Origin: Bedellia somnulentella
Lineage: Eukaryota > Arthropoda > Insecta > Lepidoptera > Bedelliidae
Direction: 5' to 3'
Length of the DNA stretch: 64,000 nt
Assembly (NCBI GenBank): GCA_963576735.1
Contig: OY755191.1
Coordinates: 5,361,608-5,425,607, forward strand
The notes under the pieces are model-generated. The model saw nothing but the letters and a program-made list of their open reading frames with translations, had not been told where the DNA came from and searched no databases. Shown here piece by piece: positions 10,976 to 22,600 of the stretch. The position numbers were made by a program, and so were the translations under genes. Numbering within the stretch: position 1 is the stretch's first letter; each line of letters begins with the position of its first letter.

Positions 10976-13900
10976 ATGAGTGAACCAATTTTGGCCCCAA
11001 AATTAAAAGCGAGCCGGCAAAAATGTATTGTTTGTGGAATAAGAAAAGTCCCTGGATCGAGCACAATTTTAAGTCGAATGCCTCGGGATCCCGTAAGGTA
11101 GGTTCATACTCATTAGTATTTTCTGCTTGGGGCACTATGGGGACAGGACTTAGAAAATTTTCATCTTTTTTTTATTATTTTTTTTAAATCAGTTTTTTGC
11201 ATTTTTCTTAATGGGGGTCGGCAGAGGACATAAAAATAAGCAGATTAGGTCCCTTGGGCCATTCCCCTAAGTCAAGTCGTTTAAGAGATATGGGCCTCCG
11301 AAGTTTCCTCAAATGTATGGCCAAAAGACATCAAATTTTCGTTGATTTTTTTTATTATATTAAAGCGTTTTTTGCATTTTCTTTAATGGGAATCGACAGA
11401 AATTATATAAATAAGCAAATAAGGTCTCTTGGGCTGTTCCCCTAAGTCAAGTTGTTTAAGAGATATGGGCCCTCTAAAGGGTGCCTTGAAAATGTATGGA
11501 ATTAAGACTTAGACGAATTTATGAAAAAAAACAAATAATAATTGGGGTTGTTTTTTGGCTCATCGTATAGGGGGACAGGAATTAGACAATTTTCGCACTA
11601 ATTCTTTTGGCCAAACATTTGAGGAAACTTCGGAGGCCAATATCTTATATAATTATATATAATGCTTATTTTTATGTCCTCTGCCGACCCCCATTAAGAA
11701 AAACGCAAAAAACTTGATGAGGTCCTGTCCCCATAGTGCCCCCTTCGGTACACCCCAACCCTTTGCATACCATATATACATTTACAAATGTGTATCATAA
11801 TTTTTTTATCTTTTTTCTTCTTGAAAACCATAAGTTAATATTACAGCTGGTCTGAATTAAAATTTATTTGTTTTCTTCTAAACTTATGTTGGACTTAACT
11901 GTAGTATTTAATGATGGGACACTGAAATTATAATTAGGTGTAATGAATAACTTCTAATAAATACATATTTATTTTAGATGCAGAGCTTGGGTTAGAATAA
12001 TTGGCATAAGTGATTTGGTACACATACCTATAGAGAAATTGCATAGCTTAAAATTTGTCTGTGACAAACACTTTCGTAAAGAAGACTTCAATCCACTTAG
12101 AACCCGATTATCCAAACATGCTATTCCAAGTCTTAATTTGACTAAACCACCATTATCTGATGAAGAGTTGAAAGAATTCCCAATGTTCATGTGTCAAGAA
12201 CCTGCACATTCATATGGTAAGTATTAAATAGATACAACTTTACACATATTCTATTCACTATATAAATTACAATAGAGTGTATCACTAGAGTAAGCTAAAC
12301 CATCTTTTTGAGAAAAGTCTCAATTCTGTTATTTTTGTCACATTTGTACTACTATGGTTTATGAAGTTACCAAGGGATTGTTGGGCCTCTTAAATACTTC
12401 TTAGATTATACAACACCAATTATCAAAATGTTATTCAACATGTGATTTTCATGTCCTTTACTCCTTTATTACCAATAGTGACTTATTGAGTTTCGTTACT
12501 GACAGAGTGGCCAAAGTTTTTTAATTGGTGTTTAATATAAGATTTGTAATGTTAATTCCTTTGTTTTAGGGTCCTCATCAATTACAAAACAAAGTATTGT
12601 ACCACTATTAAAAAAACGGCAAATACCTCATTTAAGTGTCACAACTGAGAGTAAGTATATAATTTTTCGGTCACCAAAGGTTTATGATATTTAAATATTG
12701 AATAATGATATGAGGTATGGCATAATTTTGATTGTTTAATATTAATAATTACAGATATTCTGCAAAATATTACCAATGTGGATGTGATCACTTCTCATGC
12801 CAACAATGAATTACCTAGTACTAGTGGACAGAATGGTTTGTACAATATTTCATATTTTTCTTAGTCTTTACACACACTAAACTGTGCCAGACAGATATTA
12901 ATTCCTCACATTTGGGACAGATAATGACATATATAATGAAACCAGCTGCTATTCTCAGTCTGTCAATAAAGACAAATAATAATATTTATAACACTTTCCT
13001 GTGTAGTGTCAGCATAAAATAACACTACCCCATTTCTTCCGGTGGGTGTAGGTAAGAGGTGACTAACGGTATTGGGTCTTTTAAGGGATTTTTGGGCGAT
13101 GAGATGGAGACCCATCACCAAAAACCTTTATTTTACCATCCTTTCCCCACTCAACTTTCCAAAAGTGGCTGAGGAGTTTTTAATTCCTTGGCTCTGGCTA
13201 CCCCTTTTAGGGATTTATAATGGTTAGCATATTAATGTATTAAAAGTCTTATTTCTTTAAGGTTATAGGGGCTATTGAAGATTCTTTTGGGCGATGAGGT
13301 GGGAGACCCTTCACCAATAATTATTTATAATAACCATCTTTTCCCCCCCATAACTTCCAAAAGTGGCTGAGATTTTTTTTATTTCCAAAGCTCTGGCTAC
13401 CCCGTTTAGGGATGTATAGCCGTGAGTACATGTATGTATGTATTTATTTTTCTTTATAGAATGCCATAGTTGATAGTATGATGTACAGGCAAAATTTTGT
13501 GCTTTTTAATAATTAGTAACATATGTCTCAATGTCCAAAAGTATTAGTACCACTGCAACTCATTCATACTCACATGCATATTGTCACGCCTGTAAACTTA
13601 ATATGAGAAGGCCGTGTGTCAGAACCTATTATGTCAGATTCATTGACCACTTTTGGCAATTAAGAATAGGAAGAGATATTGATAAATAGTTACTGGTGAT
13701 TGTTTGCCAGCCGCATTGCCTAATAGAGGCACCATTTGAAGAAGGCAAATTTTCACCATATTTTCCAATTAAGTGATAAATAATGATCAATAAAATCACG
13801 CCTGTAATCCCAAATGGGGTAGGAATAGCATCAGAATTAAGATTAATCAAATCAGAATTAAGGGCTTTCAAATTAGGCAACCACAAGCTATTGGAAATGG

Positions 13901-16359
13901 GATAATACGTGGTAAAACAGATATATTGCTGTGTAGTGTTGGCTTAGAATAACACTACCCCATTTCTTCCGGTGGGTATACGTAAGAGGCGACCAATGGT
14001 ATTGGTGCTTTTAAGGGATTTTTGGGCGATGAGGTAGGAGACCCATCACCAACAACCTTCATTTTACTATCCTTTCCCCACTTATGTTTCTAAAGGTGGC
14101 TGAGGAATTTCTAATTCCTTAGCTCTGACTACTCCTACTTGGCATTTATAGCCGTGAGTATGTATGTATATATATATATATATATATATATAATAATTGT
14201 CTGGAATTTAAAATTTTAACATATATCTTTTCCAGGTCTCGCATTGAAAGAAAAAGAGCTGTTAGAAAAATTAAAAGAGACAAAATTATCACTAAGGAAA
14301 CTTGCAGCAACCAAATTAAATATAGAGAAATTAGATAATGAAACATTGTATAGATTGGTACAGGATGCAATTAAAAATTATAAGAAAAAACCTGTTGGAA
14401 ATCGTTGGTCCATGAAAACAAAATTGTGGGCTCTAGCTATTTTCAAACGGTCACCAAAGGCATATAGATACCTCGAATGGGCCTTACCTGTCCCAAGTGT
14501 AAGGACCTTACAGAGAATGATAAAAAATGTTCCCCTGGAACCAGGTATTAACAAAAAGTTAATTTTCAAGTTAAAAGAAGAAATTTCAAATCTTACTGAA
14601 ATTAATAAATACAGTGCCCTCTTATTTGATGAAATTGCTTTAAAAAAAAGAATTATATATAATGAGGGCACTGATAAAATAGAAGGGTTTGAGGATTTAG
14701 GTAATGAGAGGTTTAATAAAATAGCTGACCACGCACTTGTTTTCATGGTCCAAGGCCTAAGAAAAAAATACAAACAACCAATTGCATATTACTTTATCAA
14801 AGGAACCACTTCATCCCAAAACTTGCAGAAAATAATAAAGGAATTATTGACGGTTTTATATGAAGCAGGGTTTAAAATTGTTACCACCATTTGTGACCAA
14901 GGTCCTACTAATGTAGGTGCATTAAACCTTTTAAAAAAATTTGGGGGTCCAAAACGTTGATGACAATTTTTTCATATATGAGAATAGGAAAGTAAATATC
15001 ATGTATGATATACCACACTTATTTAAATCTATACGAAATAATTTTTTATCTGCTGGAGAAATGCATTATGATGGCAAAGTTGGTAAATGGAGCCACCTAA
15101 TTGAAGCCGAGAGTCGGAACACAAATTTTCTACACTTCAAAAAAATTTCTAAAAATGTCGTTCACCCCACATACAAAATAAAAATGCGTGTGAAATATGC
15201 TGCACACGCATTAAGCAATACCATGGCAGCCGTTCTCAAAATGATGTCATGGAAAAGCAAAAACGGTGCTGAGATTTTAGAAACAGCTTTAATCATTGAA
15301 GAAATGGACAAACTTTTCGACTTTTGTAATGGACCGGCTTCCCCAAAAGACGTAAAAAAAGGATTAAGAGAAAATGTCTCCATTAGAACAAAGCATGTCG
15401 ATATGTGGCGGTATTATTTAAATAAATTAGATACCATTAAATTTATAAAGTCCGATTCTCGGCTACAATTAAGTCATTTGCGATGTATAAAAGGTTTTAA
15501 AATAACAATAAAATCATTAATTGATATTTGGTTCAATATAAAGAAAGAAGGTTTCGCATATTTAAACCTAAGGCAGCTCAATCAAGATTCGTTGGAAAAT
15601 CTGTTTGGTATTATAAGACAACACAGTCCGACAAATTCCAATCCGACTTGCAGCCAATTTACTGCTGCTTTAAAAACCACTATATTAACTGGATTAAGTG
15701 CACCACATCACCGTGGATCCAACTGTGAAGAGGACTCTCTTAAACTCCTTTTTAATTATAATGATCAATTAAATTCCTCAAACGCAGTTGAATCCACCAT
15801 TCAAACCGAATTTCCGACGTCAAGTGAAACACAACAAATGATTTCCAATGTACCTGTGTTGTCTTTGGCAGATCCAATGGACTTGATTGAAGAAGATCTA
15901 TGTAGCTTTGAAAATCAACCTGTTGTTTATGTGAGTGGCTTCTTAGCTTGCAAAATACTAAAAGAAAGGGACTGCTCCCAATGTAGAGAATGTTACACCA
16001 CCAATGAGGTACTCGATATGCACAAATACATTAGTTTACGTGAGTGGTGGCAAGATAAGAAGTCGCTCACATATCCCAGTAATGATCTCTGTCAAATGGT
16101 CAATGAAGCGAAAACCATCTTCGAGACCAACTTGGTGCCACTCATATATCATGTTAATATTAGAGAATTTTGCATCACAAGTTTTCTTTCACATTTAGAT
16201 TTAAATTGGCATAAGTGTAAATCTCATGATATTTACAAACTCGTATATGTAATGAGTTGTCTTTTTATTAGAAATTTTTGTCAGCTCCAGAATCAAGAAA
16301 TGTCTGAGTTCGACACTAAAATTGCAGACATAACAAAAAAGGCTCAACAAGGTGTCTGA
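10976..16359 (+). CDS. THAP-domain P-element/THAP9-type transposase gene, five exons, one frameshift
   Basis: Exons: 10976-11097, 11978-12216, 12570-12650, 12755-12835 and 14236-16359; all introns are GT-AG and phases match. The N-terminus is a THAP zinc finger: KCIVCG, then RCRAWVRI (conserved Trp), CDKHF (C2CH ligands complete) and the AIPSL box. The transposase region shows RNase-H-like catalytic motifs LLFDEIAL, ICDQGPTN, YDIPHLFKSIRNN and NQDSLENLFGIIR. In P-element/THAP9 enzymes these hold the D, D and E residues. The reading frame shifts by one base around 14931-14946, within A7-TTT-G5 homopolymers; the second frame (from 14941) continues without interruption to TGA. Allowing for it the product would be about 880 residues, near THAP9 length. 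The break could be a real lesion or a sequencing error. I found no terminal inverted repeats, so a domesticated gene and an old P element are both possible. Introns 1 and 4 carry other transposons. Confidence 0.85.
11129..11742. mobile_element. MITE in intron 1 of the THAP gene
   Basis: The ends GGGGCACTATGGGGACAGGA (11129-11148) and its reverse complement (11723-11742) are perfect 20-bp inverted repeats. CTT flanks both sides, a possible 3-bp target duplication. Internally, blocks around TCTTAATGGGGGTCGGCAGAGG (11210-11320) occur once more in direct and once in inverted orientation. No coding capacity. Confidence 0.75.
13011..13226 (+). repeat. repeat A in intron 4 of the THAP gene
   Basis: Near full-length copy; the tail is eroded (TTTATAATGGTTAGC). 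Confidence 0.8.
13259..13442 (+). repeat. repeat A, head-truncated
   Basis: Begins within the TATAGGGGCT segment and runs to GCCGTGAGTACATGTATGTATG. Confidence 0.75.
13931..14192 (+). repeat. repeat A with (TA)n tail
   Basis: Full-length copy whose tail has become a (TA)n run at 14163-14192, 44 bp upstream of the last THAP-gene exon. Confidence 0.85.
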
Positions 16360-16820
16360 AGATTATTTTAAATAATATATACAATATATTAAATTTCATT
16401 TGAAAGAATATGCACTGTATTTTCGAAAAACCTGTTTTGGGCTGATGATCAATCCTCTCACAAAGGCTCCCGTCTCGCTTATTTATATTATAATATGACA
16501 CAGCAATGTCAATAAATTTATGAGAATATCATGCATGTATGTGAGAGAAAATATTGACGTTTTTGTTAATAACAGTGACAGATATTAAAGAAGAGTGGAA
16601 GAGATCGCTTTTAGCGATAAGACCGCCGATTGTACCTCACTGTAAACTGTATGATAATTTCTTTTGTAAATTTGTGTTTGATGTACAATAAAGAGTTATT
16701 CTATTCTATATTCTCGAAATCTTAGAGATGACAACAAAATCCCTATTTCGAAGTATAGACATGTCAAAAGTTAGTACATCTTTCATGGGATTAGGTGTTA
16801 AATGATAGGATACAAGACTC
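16360..16820 (+). repeat. 3' flank of the THAP gene with a LINE-tail-like segment
   Basis: After the TGA stop there is AT-rich DNA. At 16600-16700 comes GATCGCTTTTAGCGATAAGACCGCC, then a TGTACAATAAAGAG end. Similar GATAANACCGCC blocks occur at 23889-23935 and 40245-40280, so it is a dispersed element 3' end. The AATAAA at ~16688 could also serve the transposase gene. Confidence 0.5.
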
Positions 16821-17060
16821 GTCGGCTTAGAATAGCACTACCCCATTTCTACCCGTGGGTGATCGTAAGAGGCGACTAAGGGTATAGGGGCTTTTTAAGT
16901 AATATTTGGGCGATTTGGTTGGAGACCCGTCACCAACAATTATTTATTATTACCATCTTTTCCCCACTGAACTTCCAAAAGTGGCTGAGGAATATTTTAT
17001 TTCCAAAGCTCTGGCTACCCCGTTTAGGGATATATAGCCGTGAGCATATGTATGTATGTG
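16821..17060 (+). repeat. repeat A, full-length
   Basis: Copy of the GATCGTAAGAGGCGACTAAG variant, starting at GTCGGCTTAG (a few head bases are missing) and ending in ATGTATGTATG. Confidence 0.85.
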
Positions 17061-17678
17061 AACGAATGCTTAATTTAAAACTGTTTATGCTATCAATGAT
17101 AGAATCTGATAAAAATGCTTTGCTTTGTGCAAGGTGTTCGAACCCGAAGTATAATATATTTGAAACTTATGTGTAAATGACTATATTATGACGTTCAAAA
17201 AAAAAGCAATGTTACTTATTTTGGAAATGTATACGCTTTTTATTTTATTTTCGTTCATTAAATAAAATTTAAACTTTGTATTTGTTTTATTTGTTACAAA
17301 GCTATTTCATACGAATCTAGATCTAGATCCTACTTATCGAAATTTTAATGACCTAGTTACATCACTACTATCGATAGTAGGTGTGGACAACACTATTCCG
17401 AATGAATGAATATTTTTATGCTGTTGGCAGCATTGATATTCACTTAGTTTCTTAAGGTTGGCATGAAAATCGTGGACGGAACTCTTGAGCTAGCTGCCTT
17501 CTTCGTAGTGCCATCTCTTAAAACGGAGTGATTATATACTCTTTGGAGTGTTGATTGATTGATGTTATTCGATTTGGGTTTTCGTTTCGTGTGAGGTGAG
17601 AAAGATATTGAAAATGCTCAACAAATGATAAGTTGTATGTTCAAAATTCTTGAATTCTGTATCTTATCAGTGTAAAAG
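17061..17678. promoter_or_regulatory. 5' flank and presumed promoter/5'UTR of ALG2
   Basis: AT-rich, no ORF. The start context at 17679 is AAAGATGG. No core-promoter motif can be assigned with confidence. Confidence 0.35.
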
Positions 17679-18941
17679 ATGGTGAAGATATTGTTTCTGC
17701 ACCCAGACCTGGGTATTGGGGGTGCAGAGCGGCTTGTTCTCGATGCCGCCTTGGCTTTCAAACGAAAAGGCCACGATGTTGCTTTTTACACGAATCACCA
17801 CGATCCATCCCACTGTTTCGCTGAAACCAGGGACGGTACTTTCCCGGTCACGGTGGTTGGTGATTGGATACCAAGATCGATTTTCGGACGTTTCAAAGCA
17901 GCCTGCGCTTATGCCCGGATGGTGTACGCTGCTGTTTACTTAGCTTGGTATGTTATTCCTGTCGAAGAACCGACGTTGATATTTTGTGATCTCATATCTA
18001 TGTGTATCCCCTTCTTGAAGATGGCAAGAGGTCCATTTAGAGTTATTTTTTACTGTCATCATCCAGACAAATTGTTATCGGCTGAAGGTGGCGTTCTAAA
18101 ATCTATCTATCGAGCACCATTGAACTGGATTGAAGAAGTTACAACAGGGAAAGCTGATAAAGTTCTAGTCAACAGTAAATATACTGCTAGAGTCTATCAA
18201 GATGCATTTAAGAAGATCTCTGATATACCAGATATTTGCTATCCATCAATCAATACAGAGTTCTTCAAAAAAACTCATCCTAAGCCATTGAAAGAAGTGG
18301 TTCCAGTTGGTACTGACAAATTTATATTCCTGTCAATCAATAGGTATGAGAGAAAGAAAAACTTGAAGCTAGCATTGCAAGCTATGGCACATTTGAAGCT
18401 TATTATGAATGAGCATGATTGGCACCGCATACATTTGATTATGGCAGGGGGATTTGATCCAATAAATCTTGAAAACATGGAGCATTACATAGAACTTACT
18501 GATTTAGCTTCTGAACTAGATATAGAAGATAAAGTGACTTTTATGAAGTCACCCTCAGATATAGAAAAAGTATCCTTATTGTATAATTGTAATGTACTTG
18601 TATACACTCCATCAAATGAGCATTTTGGTATTGTGCCACTTGAGGCAATGTATTATAGTAAGCCAGTAATAGCTGTGAACAGCGGAGGACCGACTGAAAC
18701 TATAGTGAATGATGTAACAGGATTTCTTTGTGAGCCAATGAGTGAGTCATTTGCAGGAGCCATGAAAAAATTAGTTGAGAATAGAAACCTTTGTGATAGA
18801 CTTGGAGAGTCTGGTAGAAAAAGATTTGATAGTAAATTCTCATTTGATGCCTTTACAGAGCAGTTGGATGGTATATTGAATAGGGAACGGCAAATGATCT
18901 CAGAGGCTAGAGCTATTGAATATGATAAGAAAAGTAAATAG
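17679..18941 (+). CDS. ALG2: ALG2 alpha-1,3/1,6-mannosyltransferase
   Basis: Adds the second and third mannose of the dolichol-linked oligosaccharide on the cytosolic face of the ER, using GDP-mannose. A single uninterrupted exon of 420 residues, the expected family length. Near the start is the GT-B glycosyltransferase (GT4) motif HPDLGIGGAERLVLDAAL. WYVIPVEEPTLIFCDLIS lies in the N-terminal half as a membrane-associated hydrophobic segment. Sugar-nucleotide binding is marked by INRYERKKNL and the EX7E motif NEHFGIVPLEAM, followed by KPVIAVNSGGPTETI. The start is chosen because MVKILFLHPD matches the family N-terminus. It is convergent with ASCC3; the two stops are 691 bp apart. Confidence 0.97.
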   Translation: MVKILFLHPDLGIGGAERLVLDAALAFKRKGHDVAFYTNHHDPSHCFAETRDGTFPVTVVGDWIPRSIFGRFKAACAYARMVYAAVYLAWYVIPVEEPTLIFCDLISMCIPFLKMARGPFRVIFYCHHPDKLLSAEGGVLKSIYRAPLNWIEEVTTGKADKVLVNSKYTARVYQDAFKKISDIPDICYPSINTEFFKKTHPKPLKEVVPVGTDKFIFLSINRYERKKNLKLALQAMAHLKLIMNEHDWHRIHLIMAGGFDPINLENMEHYIELTDLASELDIEDKVTFMKSPSDIEKVSLLYNCNVLVYTPSNEHFGIVPLEAMYYSKPVIAVNSGGPTETIVNDVTGFLCEPMSESFAGAMKKLVENRNLCDRLGESGRKRFDSKFSFDAFTEQLDGILNRERQMISEARAIEYDKKSK

Positions 18942-19163
18942 CATGCGGCCGACACTCCTACAGTATGTGATATTGTTTGAGTGTCTGTGAATTATCTACC
19001 TGTATAATGCATTTCAAATAGCTAACTACACATAGAATAGATAAATTATTTTTTGTAGATCAGTTTGCATTGTTATATTAGGTAGTTAAATGTGTGCTAT
19101 TTCTTTTTTTATGATTTGTTGTTTATTTTTAAGTTTGATTTTTATGTATGTGTCATATTTTGA

Positions 19164-19169
19164 AATAAA
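19164..19169 (+). terminator. ALG2 polyadenylation signal
   Basis: AATAAA 222 bp after the ALG2 stop, followed by a T-rich stretch. Confidence 0.65.
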
Positions 19170-19315
19170 GCTATTCATATTTCCTCATTTGTTAAGTCTT
19201 TAATCAAAGAATATATTAATAAATAAATAGAAGATTAACTATACCTTCAATTGATAGCCAAGTATATTATTAATAGTGAAAAAAATAATAAAAGTCTGAA
19301 TTATATTATATATTT

Positions 19316-19321
19316 TTTATT
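19316..19321 (-). terminator. candidate ASCC3 polyadenylation signal
   Basis: AATAAA on the minus strand about 310 bp after the ASCC3 stop. The two convergent signals lie ~150 bp apart, so the transcript ends nearly meet. Confidence 0.5.
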
Positions 19322-19632
19322 TAACAAAACAAACTTACAACAATTGTCCCTTAGCTTAGATAAAAATATAGTTGGAATAAATAAAGTATAGCTTGAATAC
19401 AAATATTTAATATCACAAAGTAATCAAAAGGATAATTCACATGTTACCAATAATTTCGTTTTAAACAATACATCAAATAATGGCAGGAGTTACTAATACC
19501 CAAATAAGATACTTTAATATCCCACACTATTATATTTTCAGTGTTGGGGCATCAGCTTTTATGCCCAACCTTGATTAAGATTTATTTGAACTGCATTCTC
19601 TTGCATTTTGGACCTACATATGAAAAAGGAAT

Positions 19633-22600
19633 TTATTCAATGATAGTTTTGTCTATAGTATTAAAGATGGGTTGTTGTTCTTCTGCTGGTAGCGGGTCAA
19701 TAATCTCAAACTGCAAGTCATACTGCTGATCAAGACCTAAGTAGCTGTCACTCATTAGGTACAATGTGTAGATTATGCGACCTGCAACAAAAAATATATG
19801 AAGAAATATTTATCTACTTATACTGCAAGATCACAGGCGAGCCAGACTTACGTTATGTCATTCAAAACCAACAGTGTGTCATTGGTCATTACAAATGGTT
19901 ATAAATTAATAAACTAGGACTTCAATGCAAATTTGGATTGAAATGAATTGAGCTGAGCGAGTTAGGTAAACCTAAGTCTTCTTACTAGTAGTAGTAGTAG
20001 TACTAGATAGTAGTGCACGGATGTGCAGTCTGTTTTAAGCTTTAAATGAGAAACCATTAACTTTTCTATTGACTTCAATGGGCAAATAGTTTTCGGTGAT
20101 TATTCCTTAATGGTAGGTTCGATCACGACATGCGACCAAACGACACTTAGCAATGTCTACTTGATGACGGTGCCAAAATTTATTGAAATCGGTCGACCCG
20201 TTCCAGAGGACTTCTATCACAAAGAAGTGGCCTAACCGCGTATAAGTACATAAAAAATAATAATAATAAAAATACAATATTTGCAAGGAATTTTGGACTC
20301 CAACATCATTTGATATCTTCCAGTCACTACGAATACAACTGCTTTAGTAGTTGTTTTCATATTATTTATTGAAATGTCATGTATTTCCGATTCTACAACT
20401 ACAAAATATATAGAGCTGTCTGTGAAGGTGTGTAATTCCCATACTCTAGGGCCCTAATCCGTTTCAATGCGTTTAGTTCCCCATACTATAGGGTGTTTTA
20501 ATTGTAAATTTAATCGGTGAATTTTGTATGTCATGTATTTATGATTCTTCAACTACAACATACAAAAAACATCCTTACCTGTCTGCGAAGACTTATAAAA
20601 GGTCCGCAATCGATAGAAATGCTGCATTTTGACGGTAATTCGTTTCGAGGTGAATAGCTCCATATTATAGGGTGCCTTATTATTGTATGTCATGAATTTA
20701 CGATTATACCATACTAAACATAAAAGTAAGCCAAAAAACCATCTACCTGTTTGTGAAGACGAATAAAAGGCGACTAAGTGGCTAGAATGCTGCATTTTGA
20801 CGGTAATCCGTTTTAAGGCGTGTACTTCCTCATTCTATAGGGTGTTTTAGTTTTGTATGTCATGTACTTATGATCCTTCAACTACACCATACAAAAAACA
20901 TCCTTACCTGTCTGCGAAGGCGTATAAAAGGTGACTAATTGGCTAGAATGCTGCATTTTAACCGTGATTCGTTTCAAAGCGTGCAATTCCCCATATTCGA
21001 GGGTACCAAGGGTGATGAACCAGCCTTCGTTCTTGCCTCGAGGAAAGCGAGGGCAGTAAACTGAGTTAGGGTTTCCTCCCCGACGGGTTATTTCCACGAC
21101 TATTGTGTATTCCTGGAATATTTTAAATTGTTACTGCGTCAAATCTTTCTACCTTTCAACGTACATAATACGTAATACATTATCCTTATGTAACGAGAGC
21201 CAACTAAGCAAATGTGCACCAGTGAATAAGTACTGATGCATAAAATGTAATTATAGTTTTGATATATACAATAATATGAAGAGGTAATGTTTGTAACTTT
21301 ATTTGAACAGGGCTGAACTGACCATAACAATTCTTACAAAATCTCAAAGCTACCCATCCAAGATTTCTATAGGCTTTATCATCCGGCTAAATTCAAAAGA
21401 AGTGATGCAGTGATTAAAAAATCTTTGATACTTGTAAAGCGGCAATATAATAATGCAATATCCATTAATTAATTAATAATTTGCCGTGTAGTGTCGGCTT
21501 AGAATAGCACTACCCCGTTTCTACCGATGGGTGTACGTAAGAGGCGACTAACGGTATTGGGGCTTTTAAGGGATTTTCGGGCGATGCGGCTGGAGACCCA
21601 TCACCAACAACCTTTACTTTACCATCCTTTCCCCACTCAATTTTTCAAATGTGGCTGAGGAATTTCTAATTCCTTAGCTCTGGCTACCCCTTCTAGGGAT
21701 TTATAGCCGTGAGTAAATGTATGTATGTAATATCCATAAAAAACTGCAACATATAACCACAAACCAGATCAGCATGTAAAGGCACCCAATCGTCTTTATT
21801 CGGAGGCTGTTTTATTCTCTTATCTTGTTCGGAGTCGGCATCGAACCATTGTCCCCTGATATGTAACTTTACGTCTATAGTTGGGAGGTCGCATATTGTC
21901 TGAAACATAAGATATTGGATAGTAACTTTTACTTTTAGCAGCGATTGAGTTTGATTGAAGTGTCAATTTGATAAAAAAGAACTATTAATAATTTTAAAAA
22001 AACCCGTATTCTTATATAATCGCCCAAAACATAACATAACATAACATAACATAAACGTTCACGCCGAATATCCCCGAAGGGGTTGGCAGAGGTACTAATA
22101 CTTCTGAACATCACGTGACTTTGTCACCTGGTGTTCAGAGTACCCACGTTTTGCATGGACAGTGTACTCACGTGATAGGGGGCAGGCCTATCGCCGTTTT
22201 GTACGAATACACTGTCACATGACTAAGTACAACTCAGCCATGTGGGTTTCCTCACGATGTTTTCCCTCACCGTTAATCGCCCAAAAATATCTTAAAATGG
22301 CACTATATCCCGTTGACGTAGAAGAACGCGCAAGACGTTTGAAAACCAAATTGAAAACGTATTTGCAAAGGCGAACGTCCGAAGTGAACATAATAAAAGT
22401 ACATGTGTGAAAAGAATAATGAATGTAAGAGAAGCTTTGTCAGGATCGTGCAAAGAGGCCATCGATAGTCTCTGCCTAATGGGAAAAATGGGCGTGAGTA
22501 TAAGTTAGTAAGTATGTATTACAAAATTTTACATAACTAAAAAAGATAAAGATAAGCAACCGTGATAACCCAGTGGGTAGAACACTCGGTTATCGTGCAA

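Noticed and set aside
11254..11445. Small ORF in intron 1 of the THAP gene
   Set aside because: Lies inside the MITE at 11129-11742 and has no recognisable domain.
14941..16359. Separate second gene downstream of the THAP ORF
   Set aside because: It continues the P-element transposase fold directly across a one-base frame change; no promoter, start context or splice signal separates them.
20553..20795. Short minus-strand ORF as an additional ASCC3 exon
   Set aside because: It is a degenerate tandem copy of the exon 38 end; exon 38 joins exon 39 directly in the correct phase and the conserved protein needs no insertion.
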